Origin: Lachnospiraceae bacterium
Lineage (GTDB): Bacteria; Bacillota; Clostridia; Lachnospirales; Lachnospiraceae
NCBI GenBank assembly: GCA_017441265.1
Contig: JAFRYE010000052.1
Location: 1-47,472 of the forward strand
Length of the DNA stretch: 47,472 bases
Direction: 5' to 3'
Part shown: positions 9,701 through 15,775 of the stretch, piece by piece
Layout of the letters: each line of letters begins with the position of its first letter
Numbering within the stretch: the stretch's first letter is position 1
Made by a program: the position numbers and the translations under genes
The notes under the pieces: generated by a model
Told to the model about the DNA's origin: nothing
What the model saw: the letters and a program-made list of their open reading frames with translations, nothing else
The model's database searches: none

Positions 9701-10047
9701 CGGCTACGAAAGATCGTGTCGAGGAGATTGCATACGCCTTTAACGTATATACCGACATGGCTCCGAATGCATCGACTGATGCGGATGCTTGGAAGGCAGA
9801 TTATGAGTATTGCTTCTCCGATACCCGTGCTGTCAATGAGACGATCGATCTCATGATCCACGGAAGTACTCAGGTGATGCCGGCTGCATGTCTTGTGCCC
9901 GGTCTGATGGACAACACCAATGGTTTGCTTCAGTGCGGTATCCTGTATTCGCTTGACGATCCGGACAGAACGCCTGCGGAAGTGCTTTCTTCTCAGGCAG
10001 ATGGAATCGCCGAATGCATCGCGGATTTCAATGCGAAGATGAAGTAA
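6703..10047 (+). CDS. Secreted InlB-repeat protein with C-terminal ABC solute-binding domain
   Basis: An 1114-residue protein with a signal peptide (cleavage expected near AFA-S, about residue 29), a 110-residue unassigned N-terminal region, seven Listeria-Bacteroides (Flg_new/InlB_B-type) repeats at about 141-209, 216-288, 292-363, 369-443, 449-521, 527-599 and 603-675, and a family-1-like extracellular solute-binding domain at about 687-1114. The repeats share an NGG turn, a Y/F-F-LGW core and end in LYAVWK. The binding domain carries a calcium-loop-like DTDNDGEID segment seen in many sugar-binding proteins. There is no lipobox and no LPxTG signal, so how it stays on the cell is unclear. 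No permease or ATPase gene for sugar uptake is adjacent. Start ATG 6703 follows AAGGGG at 6690-6695. Confidence 0.85.
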   Translation: MNGRLKRSFPLLVAALAMTLLLSLGMAFASETVILEGDNGYITEAIENAPAGAKLSVEVEYADDSLNCYAGWGIGGICTDGSWMPSICATLAEDPTLGDRLTFLFDVDEIIADGDGDYQVNIYNGFQVVKVTLITGAKDYTISYVMNGGTNNPFNPTKYNKYSDAIYLKNPSKEGCIFSGWYTDAALTKRSSGIASGSTGNRTFYAKFTDGTGTTRKLTFDADGGTGTVPSAITAAGGASVTIPSASLKKEGYYFMGWSLARGQSTAQYKSKSTIVLSTNTTLYAVWKQIVYHQLSFEMNGGDGEFTYFFEPKGTNVTIPKITVTKSGYYFLGWGEDPEGPALYKTGDVIRLNSDTTLYAIWKCKTTEYRLVYDSNGGYGVLNSDSPICCPKGTEITIPRANLYRDDYYFLGWATSATATAAEYKSGNKIVMNKNLTLYAVWKYALPMPKLVFNVNGGTGTAPKSLSAVPGNSVVVPKASLSRENYYFLGWSTSATAQTAMYKSGDEVVLYEDGTLYAVWKCKYKECTVVFDANGGSGKVPADLKLFGGIAGTIPKASITRTGFYFLGWSTDKAATAAQYTSGKSITVTSNRVLYAVWKASGPILSFDLNEGVGTVPASMSGKSGTALTIPKASVSRKGFYFLGWSTDKNATSAQYTSNKTITITKNTTLYAVWKKKPAKTWNLGGQTITIGDWWSGEGFDYWDTYFSSSDEQEEYKQYQLSMMEEHNYTLTRKSVYGWGDEAEVAMLSIVANEPVADIMLFDYRFIAEFFAQEEPLFCDVSQCEAFDFSDEKWNKAVIDMMTVNGKIYGFATGCEPRTGVFFNKDLYAQFRGADKVDELYDLQASGNWTWAKFEEIAQSLTRDTDNDGEIDVYGFATQQSALFEMAVISNGHDFVTKDSLGRLVSQVTSQDVIDDCNWAYSLYTNNYTRRSTEGEEWDYFNGMFVSGEAAMIVYDEYKAADFMDMCDFDYGFVCFPRGPKATKYYSIVRENVYVIPNCPATKDRVEEIAYAFNVYTDMAPNASTDADAWKADYEYCFSDTRAVNETIDLMIHGSTQVMPAACLVPGLMDNTNGLLQCGILYSLDDPDRTPAEVLSSQADGIAECIADFNAKMK
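7123..8727 (+). repeat. Seven tandem InlB-type repeats (protein-coding)
   Basis: Coding repeat region of the secreted protein, seven units of about 70-75 codons each with short linkers. Units 2 to 7 are clearly alike (NGG near the start, FLGW in the middle, LYAVWK or LYAIWK at the end). Unit 1 is the most diverged, reading FSGWY and FYAKFT. The units differ enough at DNA level that they are not a recent amplification. Confidence 0.85.
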
Positions 10048-10056
10048 AAAATTCGC

Positions 10057-10085
10057 TTGACAATCAAAAAAACTTGTTGTAGTAT
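10057..10085 (+). promoter_or_regulatory. Sigma-A promoter of the T-box leader
   Basis: TTGACA (10057-10062) and TAGTAT (10080-10085) with a 17-base spacer. The -35 box lies only nine bases after the stop of the preceding gene, and transcription is expected to start near 10092. Confidence 0.85.
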
Positions 10086-10091
10086 TACTGC

Positions 10092-10380
10092 CATCGGGGT
10101 TTTGCCTCGACGGAAAATGCTTAGAACAGGAATAGTACGTGTGAATCCGGTTTCAGAAAACTGTCGGTGGATGCGAGACAGTCGACGATGCACAGGGAAC
10201 TCGCCTGGGAGCTGCAGATTGAAGGCTTTGCTGTGTAGATCGTGCCGGAATCCCACCGTTACCACGGGGAAGAACATCGACGCAAGTCCGTGTTCGCTGA
10301 GAGCATGAGCAATCATGAAATAGAGTGGTACCACGCATATTTTGCGCCTCTATCGCACACCTGCGATAGAGGCGTTTTTT
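10092..10380 (+). promoter_or_regulatory. T-box leader, specifier read as CUC (leucine)
   Basis: A T-box riboswitch measures the charging of a cognate tRNA and lets transcription continue when that tRNA is uncharged. The canonical T-box TGGTACCACG is at 10326-10335 inside AGAGTGGTACCACG. Stem I carries the AGTA of the specifier loop (about 10134) opposite GAA-CTC-G (10197-10203), with CAGG and CCTG closing the lower stem. CUC at 10200-10202 would be a leucine codon. The base after TGG is T, which pairs with a discriminator A; tRNA-Leu has A73, whereas tRNA-Ser normally has G73, so the one-base-shifted reading UCG is less likely. ATAGAG (10320-10325) can pair with CTCTAT (10348-10353) to form the antiterminator. 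The regulated gene begins at 10468. Confidence 0.9.
10345..10380 (+). terminator. Intrinsic terminator of the T-box leader
   Basis: A perfect 13-base-pair hairpin (10345-10357 with 10362-10374, loop CACC) followed by TTTTTT. Its 5' arm overlaps the antiterminator arm, the mutually exclusive fold expected for a T-box. Confidence 0.95.
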
Positions 10381-10467
10381 GTTTGCCGGGACAGTGGAAA
10401 CGTTGACGGAAACGCCAGCTCAAGCCGGAATGCGATGAATCAGTAATCACACGAAAGGAAACAACAC

Positions 10468-12993
10468 ATGAAGATCAGTTTTTCAACTCTGGGATGTCCG
10501 GATTACTCCTGGACCGATATCTACACGATGGCGAAGGATTTGGGTTACCACGGCATTGAGATCCGCGGCCTCGGACACGATATACTGGCGACAAGAGCGA
10601 AGCCATTTTCCGAGGAACAGCTTCCGAAGACCGTTGAGAAGCTGCGTGAGATCGGGATCGAGGTGTCCTGCCTGTCTTCGGGCATCGCGCTCAAGTATCA
10701 GGCGAAACTGCCGAAGATCATCGAGGAACTGACGGCGTACGCAAAACTTGCCAATGCGCTCGGAACCGCGTATATCCGTGTGTTGGCAGACGAACATCCC
10801 GCGCCGGAGGGCGAGGTGGACGACGAGGCGATCATCGCAACGCTTCGCAAACTGGCACCGATCGCGGAAGAGTACAATGTAACGATGCTGGTGGAGACCA
10901 ACGGTGTGTATTCCGATACGGCACGTCTTAAAAAGATCCTGGACGAAGTCGGAAGCCGGAAAATAGCCGCTCTCTGGGACATCCATCACCCGTACCGCAA
11001 CTTCGGGGAGACGCCCGACCAGACGGTTGCGAATCTCGGGGAGTACATCAAGTATGTTCATGTGAAGGATTCGGTTTGCCGTGACGGTAAGATCTCGTAC
11101 CGTATGATGGGAGACGGCGACATGCCGCTCAAGGAGGCATTTGCCGCATTGCAGAGCATGCATTACACCGGCTATGTTTCGCTCGAGTGGGTGAAACGCT
11201 GGTCTGCGGAGCTTGCGGACGCATGGGTTGTATTCCCGCAGTTCGCAAACTATATGCGCCCTTACAAGACGAAGCATAAGCACGCGCTGCAGACCGACAA
11301 CCGCGGAACGGGCAATTACATCTGGCCGAAGGAGCGCCTGATCGACTACACGTTCCCGGATATCCTGGATCGCATCTGCGAGGCGTTCCCGACGCAGTAC
11401 GCGTTCCGCTACACGGAACTTGACTACACGAGAACGTATCCCGAGTTCCGCGACGATGTGGACAATTTTGCCAGAGCATTGATCGCCATGGATGTCAAGA
11501 AGGGCGACCATGTTGCGATCTGGGCGACCAATGTGCCCGCGTGGTACATTACGTTCTGGGCGACGACGAAGATCGGCGCCGTGCTTGTGACGGTCAATAC
11601 CGCCTACAAGATCCATGAGATCGAGTATCTGCTGCGCCAGTCCGATACGCACACGCTCGTTATGATCGACGGCTTCAAGGACTGCGATTACGTCGGTACG
11701 ATCAAAGAACTCTGTCCGGAGCTTGCAACCTGTGAGCCGGGCAAACTCGAGAGCGAGAGACTGCCGTATCTGAAAAATATCATTACCGTTGACAGCCGTC
11801 AGCCGGGTTGCTTTACCTGGGAAGATGCCGTCAAACTCGGAGAGACCGTGCCGCTTACGGAAGTGGAAAAGCGCCGCGCGGCCGTTGACAAGAACGATGT
11901 TTGCAACATGCAGTACACCTCGGGAACCACTGGCTTCCCGAAGGGTGTTATGCTCACGCATTACAATGTTGTCAACAACGGTAAAGCGATCGGCGACTGC
12001 ATGGATCTCTCTACCGCAGACCGCATGATGATCCAGGTTCCGATGTTCCATTGCTTCGGCATGGTGCTGGCCATGACGGCGTCCGTGACCCACGGCGTGA
12101 CCATGTCCCCGATTTCGGCCTTCTCTCCGAGAAAGAGTCTGGACTGCATCAACCGCGAAAAGATCACGTGTTTCCACGGCGTTCCGACGATGTTTATCGC
12201 GATGCTGGGACATGAGAACTTCCCGAAGACGGATTTTTCGCATATGAGAACCGGTATCATGGCAGGTTCGCCTTGCCCGATCAAGACGATGGAGGAAGTC
12301 ATCGAGAAGATGCACATGCCCGAGATCGTTATCACCTACGGCCAGACCGAAGCGTCTCCGGCTACGACGATGAGCAAGACCACCGACACCATCGAACAGC
12401 GTGTCAATACCGTAGGACCTTCGATCTTCGGCGTAGAGACCAAAATCGTGGATCCCGAGACCGGCGAGGAGCTTCCGGACGGCGTTCCGGGCGAGTTCTG
12501 TGCCCGCGGTTACAACATCATGAAGGGCTACTACAAGATGCCTGAGGCAACTGCCGCAGCCATTGATGAGGACGGATGGCTCCACTCCGGAGACCTTGCG
12601 CTCCGCCGCCCCGAAGACCACTATTACAAGATCACAGGCCGTATCAAGGATATGATCATCCGCGGCGGTGAGAATATCTATCCGAAGGAGATCGAGGACT
12701 TCATCTACACGTACGATAAGGTGAAGGATGTTCAGGTCATCGGCGTTCCGGATGCGGATTACGGTGAGGAGATCATGGCCTGCATTATTCTGCAGGACGG
12801 CGTGGAGTGCACCGAGGACGAGATCAAGGATTACGTTCGCACGCACATGGCAAAGCACAAAGTGCCGCGCTACGTGGATTTCGTTGCGGAGTTCCCGATG
12901 AATGCGGCCGGCAAGATCCTCAAGTACAAGATGCGCGAGGAAGCCGTTGAGCGCCACGGGCTTCACAAGGCAAATAAGATCGAGACGGCGTGA
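10468..12993 (+). CDS. Fusion of xylose-isomerase-like TIM barrel and acyl-CoA synthetase
   Basis: An 841-residue protein with two complete enzyme-like domains. Residues 1 to about 270 resemble the sugar phosphate isomerase/epimerase (AP endonuclease 2, IolE-like) TIM barrel, with candidate metal ligands in VETNG, WDIHHP, VHVKD and SLEW. Residues from about 295 to 835 form an AMP-dependent fatty-acid-type CoA ligase with YTSGTTGFPKG (from 483), YGQTE (624), HSGD, RGGENIYP (732-739) and a catalytic-type lysine in AAGKILK (816). The ligase half should activate a carboxylic acid through an acyl-AMP. The substrate and the role of the barrel are unknown. It is the only gene behind the T-box leader; AAAGGAA at 10454 precedes the start. 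The frame runs unbroken through the junction, so this is one protein, not two neighbouring genes. Confidence 0.9.
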   Translation: MKISFSTLGCPDYSWTDIYTMAKDLGYHGIEIRGLGHDILATRAKPFSEEQLPKTVEKLREIGIEVSCLSSGIALKYQAKLPKIIEELTAYAKLANALGTAYIRVLADEHPAPEGEVDDEAIIATLRKLAPIAEEYNVTMLVETNGVYSDTARLKKILDEVGSRKIAALWDIHHPYRNFGETPDQTVANLGEYIKYVHVKDSVCRDGKISYRMMGDGDMPLKEAFAALQSMHYTGYVSLEWVKRWSAELADAWVVFPQFANYMRPYKTKHKHALQTDNRGTGNYIWPKERLIDYTFPDILDRICEAFPTQYAFRYTELDYTRTYPEFRDDVDNFARALIAMDVKKGDHVAIWATNVPAWYITFWATTKIGAVLVTVNTAYKIHEIEYLLRQSDTHTLVMIDGFKDCDYVGTIKELCPELATCEPGKLESERLPYLKNIITVDSRQPGCFTWEDAVKLGETVPLTEVEKRRAAVDKNDVCNMQYTSGTTGFPKGVMLTHYNVVNNGKAIGDCMDLSTADRMMIQVPMFHCFGMVLAMTASVTHGVTMSPISAFSPRKSLDCINREKITCFHGVPTMFIAMLGHENFPKTDFSHMRTGIMAGSPCPIKTMEEVIEKMHMPEIVITYGQTEASPATTMSKTTDTIEQRVNTVGPSIFGVETKIVDPETGEELPDGVPGEFCARGYNIMKGYYKMPEATAAAIDEDGWLHSGDLALRRPEDHYYKITGRIKDMIIRGGENIYPKEIEDFIYTYDKVKDVQVIGVPDADYGEEIMACIILQDGVECTEDEIKDYVRTHMAKHKVPRYVDFVAEFPMNAAGKILKYKMREEAVERHGLHKANKIETA

Positions 12994-13043
12994 TCGGAAC
13001 TCATTTTCCGAAGCGGAAAGAGGTTTTCGCGAAAGAAAAGTTG

Positions 13044-13072
13044 TTGACAATTGTTCATTCGTGTAGTAAGAT
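13044..13072 (+). promoter_or_regulatory. Promoter of tRNA-Trp
   Basis: TTGACA (13044-13049) and TAAGAT (13067-13072) with a 17-base spacer, about 30 bases before the mature tRNA. Confidence 0.85.
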
Positions 13073-13103
13073 GTGTATCGGTTCGCGAGAGCCATACACA
13101 AAT

Positions 13104-13176
13104 AGGGGTATAGTTCAGCTGGTAGAATAACGGTCTCCAAAACCGCAGGTCGTGGGTTCGAATCCTACTGCCCCTG
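13104..13176 (+). tRNA. tRNA-Trp (anticodon CCA)
   Basis: A 73-base cloverleaf. The acceptor arm AGGGGTA pairs with TGCCCCT and the discriminator is G, as expected for tRNA-Trp. The anticodon loop CTCCAAA places CCA at 13137-13139 and the T arm contains GGTTCGAATCC. The 3' CCA is not encoded. The outermost anticodon-stem pair is an A-C mismatch. Confidence 0.95.
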
Positions 13177-13180
13177 ACAG

Positions 13181-13208
13181 GGCCAATGCGCATGCATTGG
13201 CCTTTCTT
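13181..13208 (+). terminator. Terminator of tRNA-Trp
   Basis: GGCCAATGC (13181-13189) pairs with GCATTGGCC (13194-13202) and is followed by TTTCTT. The stem starts four bases after the tRNA. Confidence 0.85.
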
Positions 13209-13253
13209 GTATCATTTTTCACTTGAAGGGGCAACAGGGAAAGGAGAAGACAT

Positions 13254-13865
13254 ATGGGGTATGCAGACGAATTCATCATTGTGAAGCAGTTTGATCGGCT
13301 TTACGAGGAGTGCATGGAAGCCGGTGCCGCTTACGAAGCGTACGAATATGTGAAAGGATACGATCACGTATGCAAAGCATTCGGGGAGATGCTTCTTGCA
13401 ATTTCGGATCACATCGGAAAAAGCGTGACGCAGCTGTTTGAAGACAACCTGTTCACGCCGTTGAGCGCGCGCAACTACCAGATGTATGCCGTGCTCGAGC
13501 CCGGGATAACGGATATTGTTCTGGCTCCCGAGGAGTACGACACAAGTTTCCGTGACGGCCCGTACATCGCCCTGCAGGAGGAAATCCGCAAATTCGCGAT
13601 GTACTATGTTCACGGGGCGACTCCGTCCAGTATCTCCGAGATCAACAGCGGCCTCTACGGCTCGAGGACGATGTCGAAGTCGAACCGCGTCGTTTCGGAT
13701 TTTGTGTTCATGATGGTACTTACGCTCGGTGCCTTCGTTGCCGGCGCCGTGTTGTTGATCATATCGGCCCTCAGCGAAGAGAAATCCAACCTCTTTGTCA
13801 GCGGAATGCTGGCGATCGCGTTCGGAGTCCTGCTGCTGGTCGTAAACGCGAAATTCAGAAAGTAG
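13254..13865 (+). CDS. Small membrane protein of unknown function
   Basis: A 203-residue protein I do not recognise. About 150 residues of soluble, mostly charged sequence come first and contain no motif I can name. Two hydrophobic segments follow (about 152-175 and 182-200), so the soluble part is probably anchored to the membrane by its C-terminus. The start is supported by AAAGGAG at 13240-13246. It lies between the tRNA-Trp terminator and tgt, 36 bases before tgt, so it may be the first gene of the tgt-yajC transcript. Base composition is like that of its neighbours. Confidence 0.7.
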   Translation: MGYADEFIIVKQFDRLYEECMEAGAAYEAYEYVKGYDHVCKAFGEMLLAISDHIGKSVTQLFEDNLFTPLSARNYQMYAVLEPGITDIVLAPEEYDTSFRDGPYIALQEEIRKFAMYYVHGATPSSISEINSGLYGSRTMSKSNRVVSDFVFMMVLTLGAFVAGAVLLIISALSEEKSNLFVSGMLAIAFGVLLLVVNAKFRK

Positions 13866-13901
13866 TCATTTTTCGGAAAATGCCGATCGAACGGAGGTTT
13901 C

Positions 13902-15038
13902 ATGTATCGAATCATACACACGGACGGCCGTGCCAAGCGGGGCGAGCTGGTGACCGTGCACGGGACAATTCAAACGCCGGTATTCATGAACGTCGGAACC
14001 GTGGCCGCGATCAAAGGAGCGGTGTCTTCCGTTGATCTGGCCGGGATCGGAACGCAGGTGGAGCTGTGCAACACGTACCATCTTCATGTGCGTCCGGGCG
14101 ATGAGATCGTTCACGAGATGGGCGGCCTTTCGAAGTTCATGCACTGGGACCGGCCGATCCTTACGGACTCCGGCGGTTTTCAGGTGTTTTCCCTTGCGAA
14201 GCTTCGGAAAATAAAGGAAGAGGGCGTGTCGTTTCAATCGCATGTCGACGGACGGCACATTTTCATGGGACCCGAGGAGAGCATGCGGATCCAGTCCAAC
14301 CTTGCCTCGACGATCGCCATGGCCTTTGACGAATGCCCGCCCAGCACCGCGGAAAAGGAGTACATCCGTAAGTCGGTGGAGCGGACGACCCGATGGCTTG
14401 TGCGCTGCAAGGCGGAGATGGAACGGCTGAATTCCCTGCCGGAAACCATCAACAAAGAGCAGATGCTCTTCGGGATCAACCAGGGCGGGATCTATGAGGA
14501 CATCCGGATCGAGCACGCGAAGCAGATCGCGGAGCTGGATCTGCCGGGCTATGCGGTCGGCGGACTTGCGGTCGGCGAAAGCCACGAGGAGATGTATCGG
14601 ATCCTCGATGCGGTGGTGCCGTATCTGCCGAAGGCAAATCCCGTGTATCTGATGGGCGTCGGAACGCCGGCGAACATTCTCGAGGCGGTGTCGCGGGGCG
14701 TGGATTTCTTCGACTGCGTCTATCCCACGCGAAACGGACGCCACGGCCATGCGTACACGAAGTCCGGCCGTCTGAATCTGAAAAATGAGCGCTACAAGAC
14801 GGACGACCGTCCGATCGAGGAGGGCTGTGACTGTCCGGCTTGCCGCAACCATTCCCGCGCATACATCCGTCATCTGCTCGTCGCGGGGGAAATGCTCGGG
14901 CTTCGACTTATGGTCTTGCATAATTTGCGTTTTTATAATAGAATGATGGAAGAGATACGAGAGGCGATCGAGCAGGATCGCTTTGAGGAATATAAGAAGG
15001 AGACGCTTGAGGGCTTTGCACGGGGGCAGGACGCATAA
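13902..15038 (+). CDS. tgt: tRNA-guanine transglycosylase
   Basis: This enzyme exchanges guanine 34 for the queuosine precursor in tRNAs with GUN anticodons. The protein has 378 residues. D89 in TDSGGFQVFS and D271 in FDCVYPTRNGR are the two catalytic aspartates. The structural zinc site is complete: C309, C311, C314 and H340. ATG 13902 follows a GGAGG site. The next gene, yajC, is 48 bases downstream; tgt-yajC is a widespread order in bacteria. Precursor (preQ1) biosynthesis genes are not in the window. Confidence 0.97.
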   Translation: MYRIIHTDGRAKRGELVTVHGTIQTPVFMNVGTVAAIKGAVSSVDLAGIGTQVELCNTYHLHVRPGDEIVHEMGGLSKFMHWDRPILTDSGGFQVFSLAKLRKIKEEGVSFQSHVDGRHIFMGPEESMRIQSNLASTIAMAFDECPPSTAEKEYIRKSVERTTRWLVRCKAEMERLNSLPETINKEQMLFGINQGGIYEDIRIEHAKQIAELDLPGYAVGGLAVGESHEEMYRILDAVVPYLPKANPVYLMGVGTPANILEAVSRGVDFFDCVYPTRNGRHGHAYTKSGRLNLKNERYKTDDRPIEEGCDCPACRNHSRAYIRHLLVAGEMLGLRLMVLHNLRFYNRMMEEIREAIEQDRFEEYKKETLEGFARGQDA

Positions 15039-15086
15039 GCCGCAGGCAATCCGAAATTCAGAAGAAAGAATAAGAGGTAACAAGAG

Positions 15087-15410
15087 ATGAATTTGTCCCA
15101 AATTGTTTTCCTGACTGCGGATACTTCGGGTTCGTGGATCACATTTTTGATCATGGTTGCGGTTATGTTCGCAGTCATGTATTTCCTCATGATCCGTCCT
15201 TCGCAGAAGCAGGAAAAGAAGCAGAGAGCGTTGCTGGATGCTTTGGAGATCGGAGACAGCGTTGTGACGACCGCCGGTTTCTACGGAGTTGTCATCGACA
15301 TCATTGACGAGAACATCATCATCGTTGAGTTCGGCAGCAACAAGAACTGCCGTATCCCGATGCGCAAGACGTCCGTGATCGAGGTTGAGAAGGCTGCGTC
15401 CAATCAGTAA
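15087..15410 (+). CDS. yajC: Preprotein translocase subunit YajC
   Basis: A 107-residue accessory protein of the Sec translocase. One membrane segment (about 12-33) is followed by the family motif MIRPSQKQEKK and a small cytoplasmic domain with the GDSVVTTAGFYGVV pattern. It is in the expected place behind tgt. Normally secD and secF follow, but here a structured RNA and then addB come next. The last codons overlap the promoter of that RNA. Confidence 0.95.
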   Translation: MNLSQIVFLTADTSGSWITFLIMVAVMFAVMYFLMIRPSQKQEKKQRALLDALEIGDSVVTTAGFYGVVIDIIDENIIIVEFGSNKNCRIPMRKTSVIEVEKAASNQ

Positions 15411-15413
15411 TAC
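15385..15413 (+). promoter_or_regulatory. Promoter of the 6S-like RNA, inside the yajC 3' end
   Basis: TTGAGA (15385-15390) and TAATAC (15408-15413) with a 17-base spacer. The -10 box includes the yajC stop codon. The expected start is near 15420, the point where the RNA fold begins. Confidence 0.7.
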
Positions 15414-15419
15414 CGTTTG

Positions 15420-15630
15420 ATCTTCCTGGGGTGTGCGATACTTCCGTCATTTTTGAACCTACAAAACTTAAAAAGGGATTCCAATATTTGTATGCGGATG
15501 TCAGGCCTCCTTAGTCAGTGGAAGGCAGAAGTATACGTGAGGTCACCCACCTGGCTTTCGGCTGGGAGTCAAAAAGCGGAAACCGGCATCCCGGGAGTAT
15601 TAACAAGGAGCGCTGTCAACGGCGCTTTTT
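15420..15630 (+). ncRNA. ssrS: 6S-like RNA
   Basis: A roughly 210-base gene-free transcript with its own promoter and terminator that folds as one long interrupted hairpin. ATACTTCC (about 15450-15457) pairs with GGGAGTAT (about 15593-15600), TTTTTGA pairs with TCAAAAA, and TTCCT near the 5' end pairs with AGGAG near the 3' end. A large central open region separates the arms. That shape imitates an open promoter and is the hallmark of 6S RNA, which binds the sigma-A RNA polymerase holoenzyme. The segment around TTTTGAACCTACA also resembles clostridial 6S sequences as I remember them. I could not run a covariance model, so another structured RNA class remains possible. Confidence 0.62.
15609..15630 (+). 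terminator. Terminator of the 6S-like RNA
   Basis: AGCGCTG (15609-15615) pairs with CGGCGCT (15620-15626), one G-U pair, loop TCAA, followed by a T-rich run. Confidence 0.85.
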
Positions 15631-15689
15631 CTTTTGCTTTTTTCGCAAAATGAGAGGCATCGATTCGGAAAAATGCACAATTTTTCAGG

Positions 15690-15715
15690 CAAACATTTGT
15701 TCGAACAGATGTTTG
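15690..15715 (+). promoter_or_regulatory. Two overlapping LexA (SOS) boxes in front of addBA
   Basis: CAAACATTTGTTCG (15690-15703, read on the - strand as CGAACAAATGTTTG) and CGAACAGATGTTTG (15702-15715) both match the Gram-positive LexA/DinR pattern CGAAC-N4-GTTYG and share the two bases CG. Together they form a 26-base palindrome. Its right end overlaps the -35 box of the addBA promoter, a position suited to repression. The same palindrome is followed by TTTTTT and could also act as a terminator; the two readings do not exclude each other. Confidence 0.72.
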
Positions 15716-15741
15716 CTTTTTTGCTTTTTCTGTGCTATACT
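15713..15741 (+). promoter_or_regulatory. Sigma-A promoter of addBA
   Basis: TTGCTT (15713-15718) and TATACT (15736-15741) with 17 bases between. The -35 box overlaps the right LexA box. The start codon of addB is 35 bases after the -10 box. Confidence 0.7.
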
Positions 15742-15775
15742 GGTGGCAATCGGAGAACGGATCGGAGGTTGAGCG

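Noticed and set aside
10197-10205. Reading the T-box specifier as UCG (serine)
   Set aside because: The specifier normally follows GAA directly, giving CUC, and the T in TGGT fits the A73 of tRNA-Leu better than the G73 of tRNA-Ser. The alternative is not fully excluded.
10483-13140. An 885-codon open frame on the - strand across the fusion gene
   Set aside because: It is the mirror of a real gene with strong domain motifs, has no ribosome binding site, and its translation shows no recognisable family.
15689-15722. Calling the palindrome before addB only a terminator
   Set aside because: Both halves match LexA boxes precisely and the right half overlaps a well-spaced promoter, so an operator is the better main reading; a terminator role may be additional.
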